Shown piece after piece: positions 1 through 9,364 of a DNA stretch of 30,747 nucleotides. Under the pieces are notes generated by a model. That model was given only the letters and a program-made list of their open reading frames with translations, had not been told where the DNA came from and searched no databases. A program made the translations under genes and the position numbers. Position 1 is the first letter of the stretch, and every line of letters starts with the position of its first letter. Source of the stretch: JBBQYA01 sp038209155 (lineage in GTDB: Bacteria > Bacteroidota > Bacteroidia > Sphingobacteriales > Sphingobacteriaceae); contig JBBQYA010000027.1 of NCBI GenBank assembly GCA_038209155.1, positions 1 through 30,747 of the forward strand. Reading direction: 5' to 3'.

Positions 1-722
1 AATTCTATTTCATTTTCTGTAAAGGTAAACTTCATGTTGGGCAAGTCGATGGCAATCGGGACTTTCGCGTTGGTTTTTGCTTTTGCTAAATACTTAACTC
101 CTCCGTACGTCACTGATAATTGATCAATTCCTGATTCTGTAGTAAGTGTAAATAGGTCTTGCGTAAAATCTCCTTGACCAGTATGGTTAAAGTTTTTTAA
201 TAACATATCAAAACCTAAAGAAGCATCATCATATTTTAAATTACCATTTTTGATAGCGTAACTTTGTAATCCAACTTTAAAAGGTGTGTTAGAAGTGTCG
301 GTAGTGGAAGAGTTAGAACTATCTACTTTAGCAATATCATAATTCGCTTTTCCGTTTTTCAATACTTTCACAAACAAATTAGGTTCGTTCAATTCAAAAG
401 ATTTTACAACGATTGGCTGTTTCCTTATTACCGTCATTATGTCCACCACAACATAAAGTTCTTTCATTTTCACAAGTGTGTCATTAGCAAAAGTATCTAC
501 ACCAATAATTTGAAGATTTGTTAAACCAAAATTTAGATTTGGAAAACTTTTAATAATTCCAATATTAACCTCATCAAAATTTACTTTTGCGTTTACATTA
601 TTATTGATGATGGTTTTTACTTTTGCAACAATCTGATCTTTGAATAAAAAAGGAGTAGAAAGCAAAATGGCAAAAATTAGAACGAAGAAAATGACGATGC
701 CGAGGATTATTTTTTTGATCAT
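1..722 (-). CDS. AsmA family protein, N-terminal part (gene runs off the left edge)
   Basis: The reverse strand from the ATG at 720-722 stays open to the window edge, giving about 240 residues of a longer protein. It begins MIKKIILGIVIFFVLIFAIL, one N-terminal membrane segment at about residues 4-26. An AsmA-type start follows: a KVKTIINNNVNAKVNFDEV stretch, then SFPNLNFGLTNLQIIG and an ELYVVVDIM segment. AsmA-like proteins are large, anchored by one N-terminal helix, and extend a beta-rich body into the periplasm; they are linked to outer-membrane lipid and protein homeostasis. The ATG lies 38 bp from the start of the divergent gene at 761, so the two probably share a promoter region. The C-terminal part is outside the window, so the exact subfamily cannot be judged. 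Confidence 0.85.
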   Translation of the reverse strand, partial: MIKKIILGIVIFFVLIFAILLSTPFLFKDQIVAKVKTIINNNVNAKVNFDEVNIGIIKSFPNLNFGLTNLQIIGVDTFANDTLVKMKELYVVVDIMTVIRKQPIVVKSFELNEPNLFVKVLKNGKANYDIAKVDSSNSSTTDTSNTPFKVGLQSYAIKNGNLKYDDASLGFDMLLKNFNHTGQGDFTQDLFTLTTESGIDQLSVTYGGVKYLAKAKTNAKVPIAIDLPNMKFTFTENEIE

Positions 723-760
723 AGTATTATTTATCTAATTCAAACTTACGATTAAAAGCC

Positions 761-1714
761 ATGTACCAATTTTCAAAATACAAAAAAGCTAAAAAGTATG
801 AACGGCAAATGTGTTGTTTTCTTTTTTATGTCTTTATTTTTATTCAATTATTACCTTTTAATTCTCTAGCTCAAGTTTCTGAATTTGATCGTTGGGCGCA
901 ATTAGTGAATTGGGATGGGGTTTCTAGTCCAGAATCTTACATTATTACTTCTCCAAAATATATGGGACCAGGAGCATTGCCTGTGCCATATTTGCGCGAA
1001 GCAAAGATTTCCGATAAAATTATTTTTGAAAATGCCGTTGAATATTATTCACAACCGGGCGAAACTACTGTCAACACTTTTCATCAAGCTCAAATTCCTT
1101 TTGCTGATGGTAAAATTGCTTTGATCTCTTATTGGCGACCTTTGGAGTATTTTACTTTAGATCAAAAAACATTAGATGAGCGAAAAATTTTGCCACAAAA
1201 AGGAAAAGGATATGCAGGTGGAGATTTGTATTTCGGTACTCTCGTTCAATTATTAACAGAAAATAATAATGGGTTGCCTTCTGCAAATCTGGGAATTACT
1301 TTTAAAACCACTACTGGAAAAGGTTTAGAAAATGCACGGCATATTAATGCTCCAGGATATGTTTTTGATGTAGCGATTGAAAAAACTATTATCAAAAAAG
1401 AAAATGATTTTAGTTTGAAAGCTGGAACACAATTAGGTTTTTATGCTTGGCAACAGAAATTAAATACTCAAAATGATGCTCTTCTATATGGATTAAAATC
1501 TTCTTTGACCTATAAAAATACTGGACTATTGCTCTCTTACGCCGGATATAATGGTTGGATTGCAAATGGAGATAAACCCATTGTAGCGCGTGCAGAAATT
1601 CAGCAAAAAGTAAAATCTATTCGATATTATTTTCTTTATCAATATGGAATAAGAGATTTTATAGAAAATGGTTTCCGATTGGGGGTTCAGCTGTCTGTTT
1701 CGACTAAAAATTAA
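761..1714 (+). CDS. Secreted or outer-membrane protein of unknown function
   Basis: This is a 317-residue protein with an N-terminal hydrophobic stretch (about residues 18-37) ending in NSLAQ, which reads as a Sec signal peptide. A second in-frame ATG at 809 (residue 17) would give a compact signal peptide and may be the true start. The mature part has no motif I recognise. Its second half alternates short polar and aromatic strands and ends in GFRLGVQLSVSTKN, which resembles a small outer-membrane beta-barrel, but that is inference. It is divergent from the AsmA gene and ends 7 bp before the convergent helicase gene. No enzyme signature was seen. Confidence 0.7.
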   Translation: MYQFSKYKKAKKYERQMCCFLFYVFIFIQLLPFNSLAQVSEFDRWAQLVNWDGVSSPESYIITSPKYMGPGALPVPYLREAKISDKIIFENAVEYYSQPGETTVNTFHQAQIPFADGKIALISYWRPLEYFTLDQKTLDERKILPQKGKGYAGGDLYFGTLVQLLTENNNGLPSANLGITFKTTTGKGLENARHINAPGYVFDVAIEKTIIKKENDFSLKAGTQLGFYAWQQKLNTQNDALLYGLKSSLTYKNTGLLLSYAGYNGWIANGDKPIVARAEIQQKVKSIRYYFLYQYGIRDFIENGFRLGVQLSVSTKN

Positions 1715-1721
1715 TTCCTTA

Positions 1722-2930
1722 TTAAGCTTTCTTTTTAAAGAACTTTTTCTTTTTAAATGAACCAGCGTTTTTTGATTTCACATTTGGAGAATACTCTGGG
1801 GCTGCACCCAAATTTTCGGGTAAAGCAATTTTCGGAACTTCCTTTTCGATGAGTTTTTCTATGGCTGCAAACTGATATTGTTTTTGTTCATTAATAAAAG
1901 TAATCGCTTCGCCTTTGCTTTGCGCACGAGCTGTTCTACCGATTCTGTGTACATAATCTTCGGCGTCGCCAGGAACATCATAATTTACCACATGACTTAA
2001 ACCTTCTATATCAATTCCTCTGGAAAGTATGTCTGTGGCAACTAGAACATTGATTTTACCGCTTTTGAAATCTCGCATGAGTTGTTCTCTTTCTTCTTGC
2101 GTTTTGTCTGATTGGATTCCACCAACTTTAAATTTAAGTCTGCTAAGGGCTGCTACAATTTGCTGCACATTGGATTTACGAGAAGTGAAAATGATCATGT
2201 TTTCTACGTTTTTCTCTTGAAAAATATGTTCCAACAATTTTATTTTTTGATGATCGAAAACCAAATATGCCAGTTGATTAATTCCTTCTGCAGGTTTAGA
2301 AATCGCAAGAGCAATTTGAACAGGATCATTCAATAATTTTTTGGTAAGATCTTTTATTTTCTGCGGCATAGTAGCCGAGAACATTAAGGTTTGTCGCTTT
2401 TCTGGTATGGCTTTTACGATTTTTACAATGTCTTCATAAAAACCCATATCGAGCATTTTGTCTGCTTCGTCTAAAACTAAGTATTCGACTTCGTCCAATT
2501 TCACATATTCCATTTGCATGTGAGCCATTAATCTGCCGGGAGTTGCAATGATAATGTCTGTTCCGGTTTCAAAAGCTCTTCGTTGTTGCTCCCAAATATC
2601 TCCACTTCCACCGCCATAGACTGCTGCTGAACTTACCTCACTGAAATAGGAGAAACCTTCTGCTTGTTCGTCTATTTGTTTTGCTAATTCTCTGGTGGGA
2701 ACCAAAACCAAGCATCGAACTCTATGATTAGTTTTCTTGCTTAGTTTTTCCATGAGAGGAATGAGGAAAGCACCTGTTTTACCTGTACCGGTTTGGGCGC
2801 AGGCTAATAAATCTCTTCCTTCTAATACGGCAGGTATTGCTTGGGTTTGTACGGGGGTTGCATTTTTGTAGCCCATAGAAAGGACGCCTTCTAAAAGACT
2901 ATCACTTAGGCCAAATGATTTAAATTCCAT
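1722..2930 (-). CDS. DEAD-box ATP-dependent RNA helicase, RhlE-like
   Basis: This 402-residue protein carries the full DEAD-box set in order: Q motif around 21-32 (GYKNATPVQTQAIP), Walker A AQTGTGKT (45-52), PTRELA (78-83), ATPGR (129-133), DEAD (154-157), SAT (185-187), motif IV region IIFTSRKS (246-253), motif V ATDILSRGIDIEG (298-310) and motif VI HRIGRTAR (328-335). All catalytic residues are intact. The C-terminal tail is short and lysine-rich (SFKKKKFFKKKA), as in Bacteroidota RhlE-like helicases, and probably binds RNA. Such proteins unwind short RNA duplexes in ribosome assembly and RNA decay. The gene converges with the 761-1714 gene with only 7 bp between stops and has no co-directional partner nearby. 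I leave the gene symbol blank because several paralogues per genome are common. Confidence 0.95.
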   Translation of the reverse strand: MEFKSFGLSDSLLEGVLSMGYKNATPVQTQAIPAVLEGRDLLACAQTGTGKTGAFLIPLMEKLSKKTNHRVRCLVLVPTRELAKQIDEQAEGFSYFSEVSSAAVYGGGSGDIWEQQRRAFETGTDIIIATPGRLMAHMQMEYVKLDEVEYLVLDEADKMLDMGFYEDIVKIVKAIPEKRQTLMFSATMPQKIKDLTKKLLNDPVQIALAISKPAEGINQLAYLVFDHQKIKLLEHIFQEKNVENMIIFTSRKSNVQQIVAALSRLKFKVGGIQSDKTQEEREQLMRDFKSGKINVLVATDILSRGIDIEGLSHVVNYDVPGDAEDYVHRIGRTARAQSKGEAITFINEQKQYQFAAIEKLIEKEVPKIALPENLGAAPEYSPNVKSKNAGSFKKKKFFKKKA

Positions 2931-3108
2931 TATGGGTAAAGGTATGAATTTTAATAAAGGACAAGGGACGGAAATAGTTTTTGAAGTGATGGTAAGTTTT
3001 TAAACACGGTTGGAATTAAAAAATCTAAAGTTGAATGCAGATTTTGCTGGCATTATTTCATGAAATCTTAATTGCAGGTGTTGGGTTTATAAAAGACATC
3101 AACCGATA

Positions 3109-3356
3109 AAAATCCAAATGGGATTAAATTATTTTAGGAATAAATAATTTGGGGGAAAATTGGATATTAAAAGATAAAATTAACAAATACCAAAATCCCG
3201 ATGGGATGAAATGATTGTAGAATAAATGATTTTGGGGAAATTAGATTTTAAAAGATAATATGAACCAAACACCAAAATCCTGAAGGGATGAAATGATTAT
3301 AGGACGAAATGATTATAGGATTAAATTAATTTTTGGAATAAATAATTATAAAAAAT
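3109..3356. repeat. Three degenerate ~82-bp tandem repeats (REP-like) in the 2931-3368 gap
   Basis: The 438-bp gap between the helicase and the next gene has no ORF. It holds three consecutive related units starting at 3109, 3192 and 3274. Each opens with AAAATCC, a short spacer and GGGAT (a small palindrome, clearest as ATCCCGATGGGAT at 3196-3208). AAATGATTATAGAA-like sequence, a TTTGGGG tract and AAAAGATAA follow. Unit 3 contains an internal echo of GAAATGATTATAGGA. Intergenic repeats with an ATCCC/GGGAT core and this kind of tail are familiar in Bacteroidota genomes, though I cannot name the family. Positions 2931-3108 hold the presumed helicase promoter region; no box was convincing. Confidence 0.7.
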
Positions 3357-3368
3357 TGGATTTTTATA

Positions 3369-3782
3369 TTAAAATTGTAAACAAGGAATTGCTTTTGTTG
3401 GATCTATTCGATCTAGTTTTTCCCAAATTTCAAAATATACTTTTTCACCGTTTCCAATATTGGTGCCTAATGTTGCGCCGCTTTCTACCATTTGGTTCTT
3501 TTTTACTCTTATATTGATCAGATTGGTGTACACTACGGTTGTGTTTTTGTTTCTAATCATCATGATGGTTTCATATTTTCCTTCGGCAGTTTTCATTTTT
3601 GAAAGCGTGACTTTGCCTGCATGTGCACTGTAAATGTCTATTTGTTGTTTGGAGGTTATTTTGACTCCTCTACCAAATTGGGTAATGGACATATGGGTAT
3701 TTTCTGCAATGGGACACACAAAGGAATGTGAAATGGGAGATGGAGCGGATAGAAATAGGGAAAGGATAAATAGTAATACCAT
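3369..3782 (-). CDS. Small secreted M23/LytM-fold protein lacking catalytic residues
   Basis: The 137-residue product has an N-terminal hydrophobic signal region (residues 1-20). It is followed by what reads as a reduced LytM/M23 domain: SAHAGKVT (52-59), a YTNL strand (85-88), VKKNQMVESGATLGTNIG (93-110) and VYFEIWEKLDRIDPTKAIP (115-133). In active M23 endopeptidases the YTNL position is usually YAHL, and the last strand carries HLHFE with zinc-binding histidines. Here these are Thr-Asn and Lys-Val, and no HxxxD site is present. It is therefore probably a non-enzymatic regulator or binder of peptidoglycan hydrolases, as in the EnvC/NlpD type, although it is far shorter. The gene stands alone; a TAnnTTTG-like box lies 33 bp upstream. 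Confidence 0.65.
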   Translation of the reverse strand: MVLLFILSLFLSAPSPISHSFVCPIAENTHMSITQFGRGVKITSKQQIDIYSAHAGKVTLSKMKTAEGKYETIMMIRNKNTTVVYTNLINIRVKKNQMVESGATLGTNIGNGEKVYFEIWEKLDRIDPTKAIPCLQF

Positions 3783-3814
3783 AGTTTATAAAGTATAAAT
3801 TATTTTTTTATGAT

Positions 3815-3822
3815 CAAATCTA
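3815..3822 (-). promoter_or_regulatory. Bacteroidota-type -7 box (TAGATTTG)
   Basis: On the minus strand this is TAGATTTG, a full match to the Bacteroidota -7 consensus TAnnTTTG, placed 33 bp before the ATG of the M23-like gene. No clear TTTG -33 element is present; the expected place is a T-rich tract. Confidence 0.35.
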
Positions 3823-3951
3823 ACCTATTCTTATTAGAAAAAAAGGCTTGTTTGGAATTAAATTTATCTATGAATTAATTCTGAAATTTTGGGTGATTAA
3901 AGATAAAGCTCAGCAAAGAATTCTTTAAAAATCAATTTCTTTAAACAAAAA

Positions 3952-3979
3952 AAGGCTGCCTAAATGAATAGACAGCCTT
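3952..3979 (-). terminator. Rho-independent terminator of the 4001-9220 gene
   Basis: Arms AAGGCTG and CAGCCTT, extended by CTA/TAG after a one-base mismatch, enclose a short AT loop. Read on the minus strand the hairpin is followed by a run of seven T. It sits about 20 bp past the stop codon. Near-identical hairpins follow the other three T9SS genes. Confidence 0.85.
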
Positions 3980-4000
3980 TTCTTTTTTTATTAAACCCTA

Positions 4001-7000
4001 TTAATCTAACACTACTAATTTTAAACTTTCCATAATACCGTTTACAATTATTTGAACTTCGTAAACTCCGGAACCACTTGTTAGTTGATCTTTATTTACC
4101 ATTAATTCATGTTTGCCGATGGTTTGATTGATGGTTTGATTTTCAATCACTTTTCTGCCTAACACATCGAATACATTAATCTGAACGGTTGATCGCTCTT
4201 TTAATTCGTAAGCAATTCGGGTTTCGTTCTGAATTGGATTTGGATATACTTGGTAACTGAATGCTGAGATGAATTGCTCTGTAAAGCCAACCGGTGAGTT
4301 TACTGATATTTGAACGGTATTTGTATCTGAACATCCTATTAAGCTAGTTTGAATGTGGTTTACCAAATAATTACCCCCTTTAGCAAATGGATGAATTCTA
4401 CTAGAAGTTGTAAAAACTCCTGTCCCATCTCCAAAAGTCCACTCGTGTGTGCCTGTTGATTCCATGGCTGAGAAGGTTACAGTTGTAGAAAATGGCTCTT
4501 GAACAAAGGTAAAATCTGCATTTGCTGCAAGCGAAACAGTTACGTCAATCGTATCTATTGCAAAACATCCAGCAGCATTACTAACTAAAACAGAATAACT
4601 ACCTGCTGAATTCACGGTTATGGTTTGTGTGGTTGCACCTGTTGACCAAAGGAACGTATTTCCACTGTTTTCTGCATCTAATACTATAGAATTACCTGAG
4701 CAAATAACTTGATCTACACCTAAATTTACTAGCGGTGCTTCATTTACATTTACCTGTGCCGCTGCTCTTGGAGATGGACAAATAGTATTAGAAACCGACC
4801 AGTCGTAGAAAAATAAATAATCCCCTGAAACTCCAAATCCATTAGTTACTCCTAAAATATTTATCAAGCCCGATGCTGAATAAGGGTAATTGGCACCAGA
4901 AGTATTAATGAACAAAGAAGAAACGGTAGAACTATTTGCAGTAATTTGGTAACCTGAACCCATGGGTACATTTATATTAACTGGAACTAAAATTCGTGAG
5001 CCTATTTGAGTTGAGTCAATTATAGTTGAATTGCTGATTCCAATGATATTTCCAAAAGAATCTTGTATTTGAATAATTACTGATCCTGCACTTCCCGGAT
5101 AAACCACCACAGAATTAATATTCACATTACTTATTGCATCAAATACTAAACCATCTAAAAAGTAATTATATTGAAAACCTTGACTGAAAGTAGTATCTAA
5201 AGCTCCCACATTAGCGGAAACTACATCAATGCCTTCTACAAAATAGCTAGTAGATACCGCTGGTGAAACCGAATAGCTTGAACCAGAAAATAATAAGTTT
5301 CCTCCAACCAAAGCATCATACCAATTAAAGCTATTAGCAGAACCTGATGCCGTCAATAATGCTGGAGATCCTGAACAAACCGTTACATTGTTGACAATAG
5401 GTATTGCGGAACTTGCTAAAGATTGAACAGTGAATTTAGCAGAATCATTTGTTGGATTTGAATCTGATAATAAAGTAGTCCAAGCTTGGATAATATGATC
5501 TCCAGGAGCAGATAGATTAGCAGTATTATTAAATAAATACTGCACCTCTGAGTTTTCAATAATTGTAAGATTAGCTGTTTCTGTTATAATTAAACCGCCA
5601 TCCACTTGGAAACTAACTTGAATAGAAGTTGTAGGCAAGGCACCAAAGTTTTTGATGGTAACATAAACTGGGTTGGTTGCCGATAATCCACAACCACTTT
5701 TTAAACTATCTACACTGATAACTCCAGCATCAAAAAGAGTAGGTTCATAAACTTTAAATTTATCAACTCCTATATTATTTCCAAAATCACTAACGCCTCT
5801 AAGCGCTATTAAAACATTTGCTTGACCTCCATAAGCTGCTAAACTAATTTCAAACTTTTTGAAGCCCGCAGGTATAAATGCTGGATTATAACGAAAGATA
5901 GAATCTACAGCAGTAAATGTTAAACCATTGTCTGTAGAAACATCAATAGCTACATAATCGGTAAATGAACTAAAGCCTATATCCTGAGAAACATATAATT
6001 CAATTTGAGGAGACAAAAGAGAGCTAAAATCGTAGCCACAACTAAACCCATACATTCCTTTCACCCCAGACCTATAGTTAAAAGATCTAAATAAAAGTAT
6101 TCCTGTTCCAAAAACAGGAGATAAATTTGGACTAATCATAGAAGGTACTATACTCCAAGATCCATTTCCAGAAACCGGATTAGAAACCCATCCTCTTGCT
6201 GAACTGAAATCTTGTTCATAAGGAAAAGTGGCTATTAATGGATTATTTACAATCGTTTTGTCTTTATTATCATTGTTTGGGAAAGAATCTCCTGCTAAAG
6301 AAGTGTAAGCAGAAATGAGATAATTACCAGATGCAGAAAGATCGGCAACTGTAGTAAAAGTATAAGAAATAGTTGTCAAAGATGGAATTGGTCCAGCTAT
6401 GCTTTCAGATACTGGATTTCCTCCGTTGATGGTATAACTAACTGGAAGGTTGTTTACAGAATTAATTCCACCATTAAATACATTTACAGTTATAAGCTCA
6501 GAAGCGGAAAGATTGCAACCTGAATTAGGAATATTGATTGAAGAAATACTAGCATCATTCGCTGGTGGAGGAGTGATATTTATTGTATAATCTTCTGTTT
6601 CTCCCCAAGTATAGGTACCACAAGGTTTTATTGCAGCAACCTCAATTAGGACAACTCTCATTCTTGTGTTTCCTGTTAGAGCGGTGGGTGGAATTGTTGC
6701 ATTTCCAGAAGCAACTCGATTATTTGCAAAAGTAGCACCAGAGAAAATCAATTCTGAAACTGGATCAAATGCACCATCTTGGTTAAGATCTACATAAACT
6801 CCAGTCCTGCCAGTGAAAAATGAAGACCTATTTATCTGTGTAATAGAAATTGGATAGCTGGCACCGGCTGAAAAATTAATAGGAGCTAAAGCAGAAAAAT
6901 CTGAATACGTATTTATTGAAGTAGGATTATTTGTCGCTGGTAAAGTATCTGAACCATTACTAAAAGCACCAAAAGTTACATTTCCAATATCGCTATCTAA

Positions 7001-9220
7001 TGTACTTGTTGCGTTTGATGCACAATAAGCTCTAGTAATGGTAATTAGATTAGTTTTCGATTCTGTATTTGAACCAGATATATTGCTGGCTAATAATGAA
7101 ACAGAATACACGGCTGCGCTGTCAAATTTAACTATTGGATTTTGTGAATTTGAATTTGTTCCAGTTAGATAAGTTACTGTATTAGGTACAAATGTCCATG
7201 ACCAAGCAGATGGTAAGTTAGTAGTTAAATCGGTAAAATTAAATGCTGTAACAATACCTCCAGAAGTTCCAACTGTTTTATTTACAGAAAATTCAGCGTC
7301 TGGTAAAGTAGGAGCTATAACATTAACTAATACTGTATCCGTTGAAGTACAAATTCCGTCTGTGATAGATGCTACATAAGTGAATATTCCTGCATTAGGG
7401 TGGATTGGAGTGCTAATATTATTTCCTAAAACTGTTCCTGACAATATACCACCTGTCCAAGAAACTGTTGGTGTAACTGCTGTAACAAGACCAACATTCC
7501 TTATACCCATTGAAGTGATATTGGTAACCGAAGAGGAAATCCAATTAGCATTGGAATTTAAATCTGAACCAATTAAAGACGGTCCAGCAAAGCTGACTAA
7601 ACTCACAACAGCAGAACCAGAGAAATCAGAGTTTAAAACTCCTGTAGATGCTGGAAAAGTGAAACCATTGAAAGATACTGCATCTATTACATTTCCAGAA
7701 GCATCTTTAATGTATATTCCTGAGGCTCGCCCTGATAATAGTCCTGTACTGTTCTGAATATTAAATAAACGATTTACCAAATCATCTATACCTATTCCAA
7801 TATGAACTATTACTAAACTATCTGATGGTACGATGGTTCCAGATGGAAAAGTAAACTTTAGAGGTGTTGGTGCAAACTGTTCAATATAATTTATGGTATA
7901 TCCAGAAATGTCCAATGGTTGTGTACTTAAATTAACTAATTCTATATTGTCATCTTTTTTAATGATATAAGAAGGCCATACTAATTGTACTCCAGTTCCA
8001 CCCGCGTTAAAAGTTACTTCAGAGATTTTTAATGCAGCTAAAAAAGGTGAGCTTGAATTTAAACTTACCGAATCTCCAGCATTTATTAATTTGTCTGTTC
8101 CGGCTGAAAGTAATAAATAATTATCTTGATAAGATCCACCAGATTTATTTGCAATAATTGAATTGACTCCAGCATCAATTGCTCGAATGCTATAAACAAT
8201 AATTGAATTTCCAGAAGCAGGAATGGTTCCGGAATATAAACTTCCTACATTCGACATAAGTATCGCTGGCTGCAAAACACCATCTAAACTCCAAAGAATT
8301 TCAGCTGATGCAATTCCACTAGTATCTGTAATATCTGCCGTTACTGTATGTGAAACTGGAATACAACCTGCTAATGGCGAAATAATTTCATTAGCAATAA
8401 TCGGAGGGTTAATATCTCCTGATAATAAACCATAAGTAAATTTTAAACCACTCGGAGGGAAAACAGTAGAAGATAAAGCGCAAAATGCTCCTCTGGTAAT
8501 ACCTGCAACAGTGTTTGTCCAATCTGTAGTTGTTTCACGATTTAAATAATCTGATATTATATTTCCGTTAATCCCAACCTGAAATTGTGAAGATCCAAAA
8601 GCTTGTGTCATATTTACAGCACTTCCGTAAACAAAATCAATCGTATTTAAGGTTTCATTTAATCGTATCTGAAAACTTAGAGTGTCTAAAGTATTGGAAA
8701 TAGATGAAAATTTCGCATAATTTAACCATTGAACTACTAAGGTTTGGTTGGGAGATACGCCTTCTAAAACATAACTTAATTCACCAATTCCTGCTTTACC
8801 TTGAATATCTCTTCCTAAAGCACAAATTATATTCTTAAAATTTTGTGATGTAAAAGTTGAATTCAAAGGAGTGCTAGAATTACTAATTGTAAAAGTTCCT
8901 GTATCCAAACGAATCCATCCATTTGAATTCACCCCAAAATTATTATAGGATTGACCATTATAAGTAAAAGTGAATCCAATAGGAAAACCAGTACCAATTG
9001 CTGCATTAAACTGAACACCTACGCTAGAACCATTAAAACTTGCATCATCATTGGTTGCTGTTCCTAAAATAGTTCCACCAGTAATTGGAGTAAAAGTTCC
9101 TAAAGATTGGCTAAAACCATAATTGGTAGATAACTGAGCGAATGATTGGTTCATTGCAGTACCCCATAAAAGGATACATAAAATAATGAATTTGGAGATT
9201 TTCGTAAAAGTTAAGTTCAT
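4001..9220 (-). CDS. Giant T9SS-exported multidomain surface protein (lamin-tail/PKD/GEVED/CARDB)
   Basis: This 1739-residue protein starts with a Sec signal peptide (1-29, ending NQSFAQ) and ends with a type A T9SS sorting domain (about 1653-1739; YQVYPNP, then FDVLGRKV). In between I read: an N-terminal beta-rich region with GVNSNGWIRLDTG; a lamin-tail domain (about 395-520, KISEVTF...NIELVNLS...DISGYTINY); a PKD-type domain (about 640-730); a GEVED domain (about 768-878, GETEDYTINI); a CARDB-like domain (887-993); a jelly-roll-like region (995-1157); a second CARDB-like domain (1163-1270); Ig-like segments around 1273-1330 and 1497-1560; and a final PKD domain (1565-1637). No catalytic domain is evident. 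It is probably exported through the outer membrane and anchored as an adhesin or matrix protein. It is a close paralogue of the 14886-20342 gene but has a more diverged C-terminus (ends LKLVVLD). Confidence 0.9.
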   Translation of the reverse strand: MNLTFTKISKFIILCILLWGTAMNQSFAQLSTNYGFSQSLGTFTPITGGTILGTATNDDASFNGSSVGVQFNAAIGTGFPIGFTFTYNGQSYNNFGVNSNGWIRLDTGTFTISNSSTPLNSTFTSQNFKNIICALGRDIQGKAGIGELSYVLEGVSPNQTLVVQWLNYAKFSSISNTLDTLSFQIRLNETLNTIDFVYGSAVNMTQAFGSSQFQVGINGNIISDYLNRETTTDWTNTVAGITRGAFCALSSTVFPPSGLKFTYGLLSGDINPPIIANEIISPLAGCIPVSHTVTADITDTSGIASAEILWSLDGVLQPAILMSNVGSLYSGTIPASGNSIIVYSIRAIDAGVNSIIANKSGGSYQDNYLLLSAGTDKLINAGDSVSLNSSSPFLAALKISEVTFNAGGTGVQLVWPSYIIKKDDNIELVNLSTQPLDISGYTINYIEQFAPTPLKFTFPSGTIVPSDSLVIVHIGIGIDDLVNRLFNIQNSTGLLSGRASGIYIKDASGNVIDAVSFNGFTFPASTGVLNSDFSGSAVVSLVSFAGPSLIGSDLNSNANWISSSVTNITSMGIRNVGLVTAVTPTVSWTGGILSGTVLGNNISTPIHPNAGIFTYVASITDGICTSTDTVLVNVIAPTLPDAEFSVNKTVGTSGGIVTAFNFTDLTTNLPSAWSWTFVPNTVTYLTGTNSNSQNPIVKFDSAAVYSVSLLASNISGSNTESKTNLITITRAYCASNATSTLDSDIGNVTFGAFSNGSDTLPATNNPTSINTYSDFSALAPINFSAGASYPISITQINRSSFFTGRTGVYVDLNQDGAFDPVSELIFSGATFANNRVASGNATIPPTALTGNTRMRVVLIEVAAIKPCGTYTWGETEDYTINITPPPANDASISSINIPNSGCNLSASELITVNVFNGGINSVNNLPVSYTINGGNPVSESIAGPIPSLTTISYTFTTVADLSASGNYLISAYTSLAGDSFPNNDNKDKTIVNNPLIATFPYEQDFSSARGWVSNPVSGNGSWSIVPSMISPNLSPVFGTGILLFRSFNYRSGVKGMYGFSCGYDFSSLLSPQIELYVSQDIGFSSFTDYVAIDVSTDNGLTFTAVDSIFRYNPAFIPAGFKKFEISLAAYGGQANVLIALRGVSDFGNNIGVDKFKVYEPTLFDAGVISVDSLKSGCGLSATNPVYVTIKNFGALPTTSIQVSFQVDGGLIITETANLTIIENSEVQYLFNNTANLSAPGDHIIQAWTTLLSDSNPTNDSAKFTVQSLASSAIPIVNNVTVCSGSPALLTASGSANSFNWYDALVGGNLLFSGSSYSVSPAVSTSYFVEGIDVVSANVGALDTTFSQGFQYNYFLDGLVFDAISNVNINSVVVYPGSAGSVIIQIQDSFGNIIGISNSTIIDSTQIGSRILVPVNINVPMGSGYQITANSSTVSSLFINTSGANYPYSASGLINILGVTNGFGVSGDYLFFYDWSVSNTICPSPRAAAQVNVNEAPLVNLGVDQVICSGNSIVLDAENSGNTFLWSTGATTQTITVNSAGSYSVLVSNAAGCFAIDTIDVTVSLAANADFTFVQEPFSTTVTFSAMESTGTHEWTFGDGTGVFTTSSRIHPFAKGGNYLVNHIQTSLIGCSDTNTVQISVNSPVGFTEQFISAFSYQVYPNPIQNETRIAYELKERSTVQINVFDVLGRKVIENQTINQTIGKHELMVNKDQLTSGSGVYEVQIIVNGIMESLKLVVLD

Positions 9221-9253
9221 AATTTGAGAGTTAAAATCGGAAATATTTGATAT

Positions 9254-9297
9254 TGAATTATTAGTTAACGTTCAAAGTATTTAAAGGGTTGCTTAAC
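9254..9297 (-). promoter_or_regulatory. Conserved upstream box, likely promoter region of the 4001-9220 gene
   Basis: This stretch aligns with 20381-20425, upstream of the paralogous gene. The shared elements, read on the minus strand, are AAGCAAC, then TA-CTTT and AACGTTAA, then AATTC. It ends about 34 bp before the ATG. The TACTTTG is close to the TAnnTTTG consensus. Conservation upstream of two separate genes suggests a promoter or shared operator, though shared ancestry alone could explain it. Confidence 0.4.
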
Positions 9298-9336
9298 CTA
9301 AATAAACAAAGTTTTATAATATCATTTTAAACAAAA

Positions 9337-9364
9337 AAGGGCTGCTTAAATAAATAGACAGCTT
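9337..9364 (-). terminator. Orphan, mutated copy of the T9SS-gene terminator
   Basis: The sequence TTTTAAACAAAAAAGGGCTG, then an AT loop and ACAGCTTTCG, matches the hairpins at 3952, 14830, 20467 and 28987, but with mismatches in both arms. It lies 117 bp upstream of the 9220 start, much like the 20467 copy relative to its downstream gene (125 bp). No T9SS gene precedes it; a transposase remnant does. It is best read as the scar of a lost gene. Confidence 0.7.

Noticed and set aside
7380..7757. 125-codon plus-strand frame
   Set aside because: It lies wholly antisense to the lamin-tail region of the large T9SS gene, has no recognisable domain, and the minus-strand reading is clearly the coding one.
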